Shown piece after piece: positions 48,213-59,312 of a stretch of DNA of 64,000 bases. This stretch comes from Taudactylus pleione (Eukaryota > Chordata > Amphibia > Anura > Myobatrachidae): the NCBI GenBank assembly GCA_031769625.1, contig JAUIMM010001994.1, forward strand, positions 310,001 through 374,000, read 5' to 3'. The notes below the pieces were generated by a model. It was not told the DNA's origin. It did no database searches and saw only the letters and a program-made list of their open reading frames with translations. The position numbers and the translations under genes are program-made. The stretch's first letter is position 1, and every line of letters starts with the position of its first letter.

Positions 48213-50571
48213 ACCTGTGATTTTCTTGAGGTTGTGGTTATGCACTACAGCGCTGTCTAGAACTAAGGCTTCCCTGTATTGGATCATGGTAGATTTTTCC
48301 ACAGTACCAATCAAAACCTATTGGCTGCAGCAGTACAGCTTCATGCCATTAGGCCTGAAGTGACCTATGGGAGTGCTCCAATCATTCAAGAAACTGCAAA
48401 AATGCACTGGGCACAGGAGCCTCATTTCTCCCCATCAAGTCAGAACCATGAAGCCCATCTTTGACATCCATGGCACCAAAAGGCTCCTTAGAATACAAGG
48501 GTCTGCAGGCTCCCATCCAACACTAGGCTTGGGAACAAACTCCAACTTTGTTACATCACATACAAAAGTAGCCATGTAACATGTGGAAGAAAGGAACAGA
48601 AATCATAAATACCATTAGGGGTAGTTTAAATCATATGCCATTACAATTAAGGAGACCATTTATTTAAAAAAAAATGGCTCCAGGGATCAAGGGTGCTCAT
48701 GGGTCCCATTAGTATTGGTGAAGGGGGACCTGAAGATTCATTTTTTTCCCCTCAATGGGGGCCATTTTGCTCTGAGGGGATGGGGAGAAATGAGGCCTAT
48801 ACCCCCAGTGCTTGTTCTACAATCACATGTCAATACAACCTGCTGCTGCACTCACCTGTTTGCACTTTTGCATTTATAAACACTTCATATGATTCATTAA
48901 ACAACTGATAAGAAGAGGAATGATCTTTTGGTGTTGCATTGTGTCTCCATGTCTTGTCTCCATTTATCTGCCTCTATTCAGGCCTAATTCTGGGACTAAA
49001 GTCAAAGTCCCTGTAAAGTGGATGTATTTGCGGAGGATTGGCTAATTAAATAATGAATATATTTTATTGTTGTGTTATGATTATCCAACCCCTATGACAC
49101 TTCTGCAATGCCATTTGGAAATTGTTTATCAGGTCTCCTGTTTTTACTTTTTCGCACCATTGCAGGGGCAACCACATGGATACAACTGTTGGATGCATGA
49201 ATTGCTCTCCTTTACTTCCAACAACTTGGATATTTGTTACATTTCTATATTGAGGCAAAATATGCTAGAGTAGTTCACATTTACTATTCAGAAAATTTCT
49301 GTCATTTTTTTGAAAATATATTTTAGGTGTGTAATGCTTGAATTTTCCTAATTGTTTGACTTTGGACCAGCTGGAGGCATTCATTTTCTCCATTTGCAAG
49401 AACAAGCAGTGATATGATGCATCTCGAGGTCTTTGTCTCCCTCAAGTGGGCTTCTTCAAGGAAGTGCAATGGTTATAAGCAGCAGTAGATTGTGACATCA
49501 TAGAAGAATGTTGTTATATTGGCAGAATCTGCTAGCTGACTGTTTACATTCTAATGCGCCATGATGACTGCATGGCAGCCACTCCTGAACATTCTGTGGA
49601 CAGTATGAACATTCCGTAGACTCCTGAACATTCCGTAAACACTGTTAACATTCCAATTAAGGTTCTAGACTGTCTGATTAACTGCCGAGACAAGACATGA
49701 AGAAAGAAAGGCTGCCAGTTGGTTTGTGGATCTGGCAGAGGCTTGCAGGAGGCAGTGCATTCACAAATCATGCACCCAGAGAGAAAGAGAGGGAGGGAAA
49801 GAAGTCTGCATATGTTAAATTGATAACATAGAGATGAATTGAAAAAAAAGTAATAATTCCAAGGCTCTAAATGACATTGAAATCCTCTGCTCTCTTTTGG
49901 TAACATTAAATCAAAGAAATTAAAGTATAGATTAAAAAGGAGAAGGAAAGCATGGGGGAAAATTGAACCAGGCCAAATGAAAAAACATATATAGGAGAAA
50001 AGGACACAAATACAGGGGTGCATCTGCTGTTTGGTTTGGAGTTGCAGTGCTGTCTCCTAGATTCCATGCTCCTAATTTCCTGCTGCAGTTTCTAACTACC
50101 AGCCCAAGCTCTGACTCAGTGAGCTGACCATACTTGAGAACAAAGCATAAATAATCTTTTTATAAACCACTTTATATCAAGTACCATTATAAATCAATGT
50201 ATATGTGTTTACATTTATAATACTTACCATATGCTAAGCATCATATATTTAATCTTTTAAAGTCAACTAAGTGGGCAAACAGTGCAAATATTACTTCATT
50301 TACACTTAAAATGTACCAGCTGCAACATAATTTGAATATATGCAAAATATTTTGCAGCTAAACTTTATGCTTATCAATGAAGTAATGTGTGTGCTATCTA
50401 TCTGCTTAGTTAACATTTAAGCATTGAATTACTGGTGATTAGCATATGATAAGTACTGCAAATTCTAATATATATATATATACATGTATTTATTTTTTAT
50501 TTAAAAAATTGCTCTCCCTAATTGTAATAGTATATGATTTAAACTACCCATTGTGTTCATCAGCAATTCTC
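47922..50571 (+). repeat. Satellite unit 17 (haplotype B)
   Basis: Length 2650 bp. B markers, but CGTAGACTCC as in units 4 and 5. Private changes: GTAGTTTAAATC, which destroys the TATAAAT seen in other units; CTGACTCAGTG; and TGTGTGTGCTATC, which removes a CpG. First microsatellite (TA)17 at 48177-48210; second AT run 50468-50482 (15 bp). Confidence 0.95.
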
Positions 50572-53101
50572 AATGTCTCTCTATGTGAGGTAGCTGCTTG
50601 TGTCTGATAAGTACCAAATCAGAAGCGCAGCCCCCAAGCTTTGAGACATAAGAGAGCCTGAAGACCCTGAATCTAAGGTGCACCCTGGTGCTCTGTGATG
50701 ATGGGTCTTTGGCTTTTGTGGGTTAAAGAGAAATGGTGCTTATTTGCACAGCATGCTTTTACACTCTCCTGGGTGACTGGAGCATACATCTATGGCTTCT
50801 GTAAAAAGTAGAAATAAATATGTGTGTGTATATATATATATATATATATAGGACCTGTGATTTTCTTGAGGTTGTGGTTATGCACTACAGCGCTGTCTAG
50901 AACTAAGGCTTCCCTGTATTGGATCATGGTAGATTTTTCCACAGTACCAATCAAAACCTATTGGCTGCAGCAGTACAGCTTCATGCCATTAGGCCTGAAG
51001 TGACCTATGGGAGTGCTCCAATCATTCAAGAAACTGCAAAAATGCACTGGGCACAGGAGCCTCATTTCTCCCCATCAAGTCAGAACCATGAAGCCCATCT
51101 TTGACATCCATGGCACCAAAAGGCTCCTTAGAATACAAGGGTCTGCAGGCTCCCATCCAACACTAGGCTTGGGAACAAACTCCAACTTTGTTACATCACA
51201 TACAAAAGTAGCCATGTAACATGTGGAAGAAAGGAACAGAAATCATAAATACCATTAGGGGTAGTATAAATCATATGCCATTACAATTAAGGAGACCATT
51301 TATTTAAAAAAAATGGCTCCAGGGATCAAGGGTGCTCATGGGTCCCACTAGTATTGGTGAAGGGGGACCTGAAGATTCATTTTTTTCCCCTCAATGGGGG
51401 CCATTTTGCTCTGAGGGGATGGGGAGAAATGAGGCCTATGCCCCCAGTGCTTGTTCTACAATCACATGTCAATACAACCTGCTGCTGCACTCACCTGTTT
51501 GCACTTTTGCATTTATAAACACTTCATATGATTCATTAAACAACTGATAAGAAGAGGAATGATCTTTTGGTGTTGCATTGTGTCTCCATGTCTTGTCTCC
51601 ATTTATCTGCCTCTATTCAGGCCTAATTCTGGGACTAAAGTCAAAGTCCCTGTAAAGTGGATGTATTTGCGGAGGATTGGCTAATTAAATAATGAATATA
51701 TTTTATTGTTGTGTTATGATTATCCAACCCCTATGACACTTCTGCAATGCCATTTGGAAATTGTTTATCAGGTCTCCTGTTTTTACTTTTTCGCACCATT
51801 GCAGGGGCAACCACATGGATACAACTGTTGGATGCATGAATTGCTCTCCTTTACTTCCAACAACTTGGATATTTGTTACATTTCTATATTGAGGCAAAAT
51901 ATGCTAGAGTAGTTCACATTTACTATTCAGAAAATTTCTGTCATTTTTTTGAAAATATATTTTAGGTGTGTAATGCTTGAATTTTCCTAATTGTTTGACT
52001 TTGGACCAGCTGGAGGCATTCATTTTCTCCATTTGCAAGAACAAGCAGTGATATGATGCATCTCGAGGTCTTTGTCTCCCTCAAGTGGGCTTCTTCAAGG
52101 AAGTGCAATGGTTATAAGCAGCAGTAGATTGTGACATCATAGAAGAATGTTGTTATATTGGCAGAATCTGCTAGCTGACTGTTTACATTCTAATGCGCCA
52201 TGATGACTGCATGGCAGCCACTCCTGAACATTCTGTGGACAGTATGAACATTCCGTAGACTCCTGAACATTCCGTAAACACTGTTAACATTCCAATTAAG
52301 GTTCTAGACTGTCTGATTAACTGCCGAGACAAGACATGAAGAAAGAAAGGCTGCCAGTTGGTTTGTGGATCTGGCAGAGGCTTGCAGGAGGCAGTGCATT
52401 CACAAATCATGCACCCAGAGAGAAAGAGAGGGAGGGAAAGAAGTCTGCATATGTTAAATTGATAACATAGAGATGAATTGAAAAAAAAGTAATAATTCCA
52501 AGGCTCTAAATGACATTGAAATCCTCTGCTCTCTTTTGGTAACATTAAATCAAAGAAATTAAAGTATAGATTAAAAAGGAGAAGGAAAGCATGGGGGAAA
52601 ATTGAACCAGGCCAAATGAAAAAACATATATAGGAGAAAAGGACACAAATACAGGGGTGCATCTGCTGTTTGGTTTGGAGTTGCAGTGCTGTCTCCTAGA
52701 TTCCATGCTCCTAATTTCCTGCTGCAGTTTCTAACTACCAGCCCAAGCTCTGACCCAGTGAGCTGACCATACTTGAGAACAAAGCATAAATAATCTTTTT
52801 ATAAACCACTTTATATCAAGTACCATTATAAATCAATGTATATGTGTTTACATTTATAATACTTACCATATGCTAAGCATCATATATTTAATCTTTTAAA
52901 GTCAACTAAGTGGGCAAACAGTGCAAATATTACTTCATTTACACTTAAAATGTACCAGCTGCAACATAATTTGAATATATGCAAAATATTTTGCAGCTAA
53001 ACTTTATGCTTATCAATGAAGTAATGTGTGCGCTATCTATCTGCTTAGTTAACATTTAAGCATTGAATTACTGGTGATTAGCATATGATAAGTACTGCAA
53101 A

Positions 53102-53150
<49 letters not shown>

Positions 53151-53232
53151 TTATTTTTTATTTAAAAAATTGCTCTCCCTAATTGTAATAGTATATGATT
53201 TAAACTACCCATTGTGTTCATCAACAATTCTC
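50572..53232 (+). repeat. Satellite unit 18 (mosaic: A left, B right)
   Basis: Length 2661 bp. A up to ATGCCCC (51440), B from TTCGCACC (51793), with CGTAGACTCC. Private change GTAAAAAGTAG. Its end reads CATCAACAATTC, a change shared with the end of unit 19 only. First microsatellite with the extra TG step and (TA)11 at 50829-50850; second AT run 53107-53143 (37 bp). Confidence 0.95.
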
Positions 53233-53478
53233 AATGTCTCTCTATGTGAGGTAGCTGCTTGTGTCTGATAAGTACCAAATCAGAAGCGCAGCCCCCAAGC
53301 TTTGAGACATAAGAGAGCCTGAAGACCCTGAATCTAAGGTGCACCCTGGTGCTCTGTGATGATGGGTCTTTGGCTTTTGTGGGTTAAAGAGAAATGGTGC
53401 TTATTTGCACAGCATGCTTTTACACTCTCCTGGGTGACTGGAGCATACATCTATGGCTTCTGTAAAAAATAGAAATAA

Positions 53479-53521
<43 letters not shown>

Positions 53522-53865
53522 ACCTGTGATTTTCTTGAGGTTGTGGTTATGCACTACAGCGCTGTCTAGAACTAAGGCTTCCCTGTATTGGATCATGGTA
53601 GATTTTTCCACAGTACCAATCAAAACCTATTGGCTGCAGCAGTACAGCTTCATGCCATTAGGCCTGAAGTGACCTATGGGAGTGCTCCAATCATTCAAGA
53701 AACTGCAAAAATGCACTGGGCACAGGAGCCTCATTTCTCCCCATCAAGTCAGAACCATGAAGCCCATCTTTGACATCCATGGCACCAAAAGGCTCCTTAG
53801 AATACAAGGGTCTGCAGGCTCCCATCCAACACTAGGCTTGGGAACAAACTCCAACTTTGTTACAT
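53233..53865 (+). repeat. Satellite unit 19, left part, cut by LINE copy 2
   Basis: First 633 bp of unit 19, ending TTTGTTACAT before the poly(T). First microsatellite (TA)16 at 53488-53519. Unlike copy 1, the ACAT of the target is retained on this side. Confidence 0.95.
53861..53865 (+). other. Possible target-site duplication, left copy (LINE copy 2)
   Basis: TACAT here and TACAT at 59307-59311 flank LINE copy 2 and could be a 5-bp target-site duplication. The alternative is that ATGTA at the element 5' end is element sequence that happens to match the target, with no true duplication. One copy cannot decide this. Confidence 0.45.
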
Positions 53866-53883
53866 TTTTTTTTTTTTTTTTTT
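53865..53883 (-). other. Poly(A) tail of LINE copy 2
   Basis: A run of 19 T on the plus strand, the first of which can also be target (TACAT). Pure A on the sense strand, directly following ACCTGAACGGTTTC. Two bases longer than in copy 1. Confidence 0.85.
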
Positions 53884-54182
53884 GAAACCGTTCAGGTGTA
53901 AGATAACTTCTCCATTCCCAAAAGGGATACAGCCACTGTTTGAAGTATCTAACAACTCATCATTAGGTTTCATCCACCAAAAGAAAAATTCCAATTACTG
54001 TACATCATATTAACTTACCAGAAAAAAAAACAACAAACAAAGACATAGATCCTTTCCACAAAACTTATTAATAACAAAAACACCAATAAGTACTATCACT
54101 GAAATAACACCACCCCTTAAACAAATTATAAACATACTACAAAAAAATCATCCCTAAAACACTAGCACTCCTCCCACCCCAG
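53884..54182 (-). other. 3' UTR of LINE copy 2
   Basis: 299 nt, the same length as in copy 1. Just after the ORF2 stop it differs from copy 1 at two bases: CTTAAACAAA for CTTAATCAAA, and a T for an A at the end of the A run before CATCCC. C-poor on the sense strand. No canonical AATAAA near the poly(A). Confidence 0.7.
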
Positions 54183-57100
54183 CTAACTTAAACAAACAAT
54201 TTCTTTCCATTTCCTATGTTTCCACAACCCCTCTGCATCCTCCCCCCCACCAGCATGCTTATCCCACATATAACATGTGTAAAGTTTCCCCAGTATCATA
54301 TGAATACATTCCCTTGCATCAATATCATCTCGTCTAAACACATAAATATTCCTAACATCCCACAAAACTTCCGAAACACATACCATAATTAGCCACAGCA
54401 ACCTTTCATTCACACTACCACATGCACCCAGCCCAAACATTGCCACCTTCCATGACATCACCTGAATCCCAGACAACTCTTTTATCAAACCACCCAAATC
54501 CTTCCACACACGCTGTGCATATGAACAATTCCAAAACAAATGGATCACACTCTCAAAACCTCTACACCCTTCCCGTGGACACTCTTCTGACAAAACCAAA
54601 TGTCTTTTCAACAGCACTTGTCTCACAGACAACACACCATGAAGCTTCATCCATACCACCTCCCTCTGTCTATTATTCAAACCACTCACATTAATCATCT
54701 TCCATGTTCTCACACTATCTGTGGAAGTCAAACCATCAATAAGACAAACCTCCTCACGCCCCTTCAACATTTTAATAACATTCTTCCTTTCTCTGAAGTC
54801 CTTCACACTCACCCCTAATAAATCAAATTTCCTCACAAACACTTCAATCACACTATACCAATTACACACTCTAAACGCCATTGGCACTGCATTTTCCCTG
54901 ACACGCCACTTCAAGCCACACATCATCCAACCAGCCATATATTTCATCATATAAGCAGCCTTACTATCAATCTCCATCAATCTCAAAACTTGAGCAATAT
55001 AATTCAACCCAAAATACACTTCTAAATTTGGAAACCTCATACCTCCATTCTGCCACTCTTTCATCACATGTTCACGTTTCAGACGCTCCATCTTACATCC
55101 CCAAAAGAAAAGAAACAGCATTCTATTAATCTTCCTCACACCCCGGGAACCTGGCGGAAACACATTTGCAATATGCAATAACATAGGTAACACCACTGCT
55201 TTAATAATTAGAACCTTCCCAAACATAGTCAATTTTCTTAAATTCCAAAAGTTAAGCTTTTTAGCCACTTTCCTCCCTACTTCATCCCAACTTTCCTTAC
55301 CATTCAGACACTCATCAAAAATAACCCCTAACACCTTTATCCCACCTGACACACACTCCATCTGACTATCCCTCACACTACTGTCCCCAAACCCTTTCAC
55401 TTTGGACTTGTCCCAATTAACCTTAAAGGCAGATGCCCCACAAAACAACTGTATTAATAATTTTGCTCTGTCCAAAGTAACCTTACTTCCACCCACAACA
55501 ACCACATCATCCATATAAGCTAGTGTTTTCACACATCTCCCATTACTTCCAGGCACCAAAAAACCTCTAACAACCTTATCCCTACGCAACATACATAACA
55601 AAGGCTCAAGCACACAAATGAACATAATAGGAGACAAAGGACAACCCTGACGTACCCCAGACTCAATACTAACATGCTCACTCAAATACCCATTCACCAA
55701 CAATCTACTACAAGCACCTGCATACAAACATCTAATCTTATTCACAAACTCCCCAGGAAAACCCATCCGCACCAGAACATTAAACATAAATACATGAGAC
55801 ACTCTATCATATGCTTTTTCGAAATCAAGTGCCATCACATACATCTTCTGCTTTCTTACTAGACAATCACCTATCATATCACGCAACAACATTAAATTAT
55901 CATGCATACGACGTCCTGGGACCGCACATACCTGCTCCTCACCAATCACCTGACTAATAACCACTCTCATACGACATGCTATCAGCTTTGCAAACAACTT
56001 ATAATCGGAGTTCAATAGTGTAATAGGCCTCCAATTTGCCAAACACCGCCTATCACCTTTTTTATGAATTAAAACAACCACACCTTCTTTCATAGAATCA
56101 TTCATCTGGCCATTCACAAAAATATAACGCATGACTTCAACCAAATCAACTTTCACAACATCCCACATACTCATATAAAATTCAACAGGCAAACCATCCT
56201 TACCAGGAGATTTATTCCTCCCCATGCTCTTCAATACATCTTTCACCTCATCCTCAGACATATCATTCAATAATAAATCACAATCACCCATATTGACTTT
56301 TTCACTAACAGCACTCAACACCTCACTCTGCATATCTCCATCACCCACCTTCCATTCATACAATTTCTTATAAAATTTCTCAACCTCAAACATAACATCT
56401 TCCGCACCCACTTCCATACCACGATCATCCAATACCACATCCATAGCCTTAGACCCTCCACATATCTTTTTGAAAAAAAACCTGCTACATCTTTCATCCT
56501 TCTCCATATGTTCAACTTTCGCACTATATATAATCTGTCTACCCCTCTCCTCCAACATCTTATTCACCTCAAACCTCACTGCCTTAATATCATCTGCAAC
56601 CTCTTGCCCCATTTCTCTCATCCTATACAAAAACCACAATCTCTTATTCAACCATTCATACCTATTACGCTTGCGCCGAGCCACAATATGGCCACTTCTT
56701 CTGAAAAACACACCCACTTTCATCTTCACCCATTCCCACCAATCAAGCACATTCACAAACTCACTTTTACACATCTGCCATTTAGCATAATTTTTAAAGA
56801 AATGTTTTCTAACTTGGTCATCTTCAAGCAACCGTACATTCAGCTTCCACACACCTTTCCCATGCCTCACACCATTCTTACATTCTACCTTACATATCAG
56901 ACACTCATGATCAGAGTAAGACACACTCACTTGCACAAAACTAACACACTTCAAAACTTTAGTAACAAAAACATAATCCAAACGAGACTCAATCATTCCT
57001 CTATCAGCCTTATAAGTAAATAATGGCTTACCACCAGTACACACACTTGCAGCATCCACTAAATCAAAATCCACAATCATTCTTTTTAACATATTACCAG

Positions 57101-57575
57101 TCACATCCACCTTACTCGTACAAACGCTCTGCCTTCCCTGCACCTCAATTATACAATTCATGTCACCAATCAAAATAACAGGTGTTTTACCTGGTAAAAA
57201 ATATACAATCTTTTCAAACAACTCTTTGCGCTCAATCAAATTAACTGGCGCATAAACATTAATGACCCTTAATTTAATCCCTCTAAAACAAATATCAACC
57301 AAAATGCAACGACCCTGCTCAATAATGACATAGGATTCAAAGGAAATCTCCCTACTCTGGGCTAATACCCCCACGCCATCATTTCTATTTAATGCAGAAC
57401 CAGACCATATTGCAGCACCATGTGGCCATTCATCTTGTTTAGGAGCTTCACATATGCCACACTCCTGTAAACAAATTAAATCCCCCCCTTTAGCCCTAAT
57501 ATCTTCCAAAATTGCGGCTCTCCTGGCATTGGACTTAAATACCCTTACATTTTGGGAAATTATAGATATAGACAT
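54183..57575 (-). CDS. LINE ORF2 protein: APE endonuclease-reverse transcriptase (copy 2)
   Basis: 1130 residues, identical to the copy 1 protein as far as I can compare by eye. The three base differences I found in this frame are synonymous, two in the VAMFGLGACG segment (about residues 1044-1053) and one in MALDF (residues 581-585). Domain order: APE endonuclease (1-230), linker rich in basic and aromatic residues (240-400), reverse transcriptase (about 460-750, catalytic YMDD at 687-690), and a C-terminal region with CX4CX7HX4C (999-1017). In partnership with ORF1 protein it would form the ribonucleoprotein that inserts new copies. The YMDD box is unusual for the L1 superfamily, where the second position is usually Ala. 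Start at the first in-frame ATG, 42 nt after the ORF1 stop. Confidence 0.94.
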   Translation of the reverse strand: MSISIISQNVRVFKSNARRAAILEDIRAKGGDLICLQECGICEAPKQDEWPHGAAIWSGSALNRNDGVGVLAQSREISFESYVIIEQGRCILVDICFRGIKLRVINVYAPVNLIERKELFEKIVYFLPGKTPVILIGDMNCIIEVQGRQSVCTSKVDVTGNMLKRMIVDFDLVDAASVCTGGKPLFTYKADRGMIESRLDYVFVTKVLKCVSFVQVSVSYSDHECLICKVECKNGVRHGKGVWKLNVRLLEDDQVRKHFFKNYAKWQMCKSEFVNVLDWWEWVKMKVGVFFRRSGHIVARRKRNRYEWLNKRLWFLYRMREMGQEVADDIKAVRFEVNKMLEERGRQIIYSAKVEHMEKDERCSRFFFKKICGGSKAMDVVLDDRGMEVGAEDVMFEVEKFYKKLYEWKVGDGDMQSEVLSAVSEKVNMGDCDLLLNDMSEDEVKDVLKSMGRNKSPGKDGLPVEFYMSMWDVVKVDLVEVMRYIFVNGQMNDSMKEGVVVLIHKKGDRRCLANWRPITLLNSDYKLFAKLIACRMRVVISQVIGEEQVCAVPGRRMHDNLMLLRDMIGDCLVRKQKMYVMALDFEKAYDRVSHVFMFNVLVRMGFPGEFVNKIRCLYAGACSRLLVNGYLSEHVSIESGVRQGCPLSPIMFICVLEPLLCMLRRDKVVRGFLVPGSNGRCVKTLAYMDDVVVVGGSKVTLDRAKLLIQLFCGASAFKVNWDKSKVKGFGDSSVRDSQMECVSGGIKVLGVIFDECLNGKESWDEVGRKVAKKLNFWNLRKLTMFGKVLIIKAVVLPMLLHIANVFPPGSRGVRKINRMLFLFFWGCKMERLKREHVMKEWQNGGMRFPNLEVYFGLNYIAQVLRLMEIDSKAAYMMKYMAGWMMCGLKWRVRENAVPMAFRVCNWYSVIEVFVRKFDLLGVSVKDFRERKNVIKMLKGREEVCLIDGLTSTDSVRTWKMINVSGLNNRQREVVWMKLHGVLSVRQVLLKRHLVLSEECPREGCRGFESVIHLFWNCSYAQRVWKDLGGLIKELSGIQVMSWKVAMFGLGACGSVNERLLWLIMVCVSEVLWDVRNIYVFRRDDIDARECIHMILGKLYTCYMWDKHAGGGEDAEGLWKHRKWKEIVCLS

Positions 57576-57617
57576 CGCGCCAGGCAAATTATAAGAAAGC
57601 AGCACATTACATCATGA

Positions 57618-59150
57618 CTACATTGCCAACATTAATTTCCCACTACATACATCAATAAAGGATTCAACATCACCAGTGCTCAAAAAAGGCTGAGCAGGCG
57701 AATCCCCCTGCACACCACCCTCAGTCTGAATACACTGAGCAGGCTGATCAATAGCTTCCATAGGGACTGTAGCATCAACTGTGCCAGGCAAACACCCAGC
57801 AGACTGCATGCCAGTATCTGAGACAGGCTGACCAGCCATCACCACCACCTCCTGGCTGGCTACCTCCATATCACCCTCTTCTACTGGCAGGCCTTCAAAA
57901 CGATTACTTGTAGTTACTGCAACCTTCACATCCAGCCGTGGGCGCTTTAAAGCGCTACCAGTCGCTACTCCACGATTCCTATTTACAGAGGTAAAACCAT
58001 CCAGATCGTCTGAACTCCTAACAGTTGCAGGACTACTTCCACAACCAGACACGGTGTCAAAATCAGATTCGGATTCACTCCAATGACATTGCAAGGATGC
58101 TGTAGCATTGCTATCAGAAGGACTTGCTGAGGTGTCTGGAAACTCTGCTATGTTAGCAGTGCCACTCAAAGCAGGAGGGGAGGAACTGACTTGTGAAACA
58201 GGGGAGACAACTTGTCCAACAACTGAAGCAGGCACATTGCCTTTCTCAGCCTCCCACACAGTCTTAAACCCATATCTTTCCACCATCTCCACTTTAAACT
58301 TAAACTGCCTCTCCTGTTCCAGCAGCTCAGCCTCATTAACAGCAGGTGTTTCAGCATTACTCTCACTCCTGTTAACTATTCCACTCCCAGAATGTGATGG
58401 TACATTAAGCTGTTCATGCAGCCTTCTCGTATCCTTAGCCATTTCCTCAGGCCCTTTAGGGCAGCTCCTCATAACATGACCAGTATCCCCACATATGTCA
58501 CACTTTCGTGCCTGAGGACATTCTGCAGCTTCATGCCCAGGCAAACCACAGTTTCTGCAACATTTTCCCACACTGCAATTTTCCTTAGTATGGCCATACT
58601 TAAAGCAACTCCTGCAAAAAAAAGGCTGGTCAGGATAAAACAAGTACCCTCTAGCTCCTCCAATATTAAAGTTCCCAGGAGGGTGCATAACTCCACCAAT
58701 GCCACTGGGATCCAGTCTCAAGCGTACCCAAAATTTAGTCTTGCCGTTAAATATGCCGACATAATTTTCTAGGCGAATTCCTCCACGAACTGAAGAGCAA
58801 TACCTGGACAGAAAAGCTCTAATAATGTCTGGCTCCACAAAGGGGTTGTACATGTGCACCGTTAATGGCCTCTCTGCTCCCATAAATAAAGGCAACACCT
58901 CAATTCCATGTAATAAAGGGTCTTTTGCAAAGGTTTTAACCCTCTCAAATGCATTCAGGCAGTTCTCAGGATGGCAAAAAGTCACATCATAAATCCCAGT
59001 TGAAGGAAACTCTTGAATACAGTAAATCTCCTCCTTACTTACCCCAGCCAGACCAACCAAAATTCTGTCCCATAAAGTACGCAGGGTTCTTCTTTGACCA
59101 GTAACCTCCTCAGCATATTTAAAGCGAATGGTATTCTTCAATCCAGACAT
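57618..59150 (-). CDS. LINE ORF1 protein: RNA-binding, three CCHC zinc knuckles (copy 2, intact)
   Basis: 510 residues. Three retroviral-type zinc knuckles of the form CX2CX4HX4C stand in a row: residues 179-192 (CRSCFKYGHTKENC), 198-211 (CRNCGLPGHEAAEC) and 217-230 (CDICGDTGHVMRSC). The stretch before them (about 85-145), with TVHMYNPF and later KTKFWVRL, has the look of an RRM-like RNA-binding fold; this is an inference from pattern only. The tail (about 355-510) is Ser-, Asp- and Glu-rich with a basic KRPRLD near residue 402 that could be a nuclear localisation signal. ORF1 proteins of this type bind the LINE RNA and act as its chaperone (family knowledge). The start at 59150 has A at -3. 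The frame stays open upstream to a TTG at 59258, but no earlier ATG exists there. Confidence 0.9.
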   Translation of the reverse strand: MSGLKNTIRFKYAEEVTGQRRTLRTLWDRILVGLAGVSKEEIYCIQEFPSTGIYDVTFCHPENCLNAFERVKTFAKDPLLHGIEVLPLFMGAERPLTVHMYNPFVEPDIIRAFLSRYCSSVRGGIRLENYVGIFNGKTKFWVRLRLDPSGIGGVMHPPGNFNIGGARGYLFYPDQPFFCRSCFKYGHTKENCSVGKCCRNCGLPGHEAAECPQARKCDICGDTGHVMRSCPKGPEEMAKDTRRLHEQLNVPSHSGSGIVNRSESNAETPAVNEAELLEQERQFKFKVEMVERYGFKTVWEAEKGNVPASVVGQVVSPVSQVSSSPPALSGTANIAEFPDTSASPSDSNATASLQCHWSESESDFDTVSGCGSSPATVRSSDDLDGFTSVNRNRGVATGSALKRPRLDVKVAVTTSNRFEGLPVEEGDMEVASQEVVVMAGQPVSDTGMQSAGCLPGTVDATVPMEAIDQPAQCIQTEGGVQGDSPAQPFLSTGDVESFIDVCSGKLMLAM

Positions 59151-59306
59151 CCTGGCAGCCTCAAGGACTCCAAACAGCAGTAGGCAATCACAAATCAACG
59201 TCCCAGGATCCCCTAGCAAGGAGACCCTGATTCCTTCCAACCAGACCAGATGCAGCAATTACACCACACCTGGTCCTAGCCAAAATGGCCGAGGATCACA
59301 TCCTGC
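59151..59306 (-). promoter_or_regulatory. 5' UTR and presumed internal promoter of LINE copy 2
   Basis: About 156 nt, which I could not distinguish from the copy 1 5' UTR by eye. It includes the YY1-like motif CGGCCATTTTGG (plus strand 59280-59291), 16-27 nt from the 5' end. No TATA box is seen on the sense strand, as expected of a LINE internal promoter. Confidence 0.5.
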
Positions 59307-59312
59307 TACATG
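59307..59312 (+). other. Right junction of LINE copy 2, with G for C
   Basis: TACATG, then ACATACAAAAG of the satellite. Uninterrupted units have TACATC. The same G is at 21989 beside copy 1. None of the 18 uninterrupted units has it. Confidence 0.8.

Larger units (their letters stand above)
53866..59306 (-). mobile_element. Tx1-like non-LTR retrotransposon (LINE), copy 2, intact
   Basis: A full-length 5.44-kb element with both reading frames open, inserted in satellite unit 19 at the same point and in the same orientation as copy 1 in unit 7. Layout: 5' UTR about 156 nt, ORF1 (510 codons), 42-nt spacer, ORF2 (1130 codons), 299-nt 3' UTR, poly(A). No frameshift, internal stop or 5' truncation is seen, which is unusual since most LINE copies are truncated. 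Together with all expected ORF2 catalytic residues this makes it a candidate active element. Boundaries are uncertain by a few bases because of the repeated ACAT. Confidence 0.93.
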
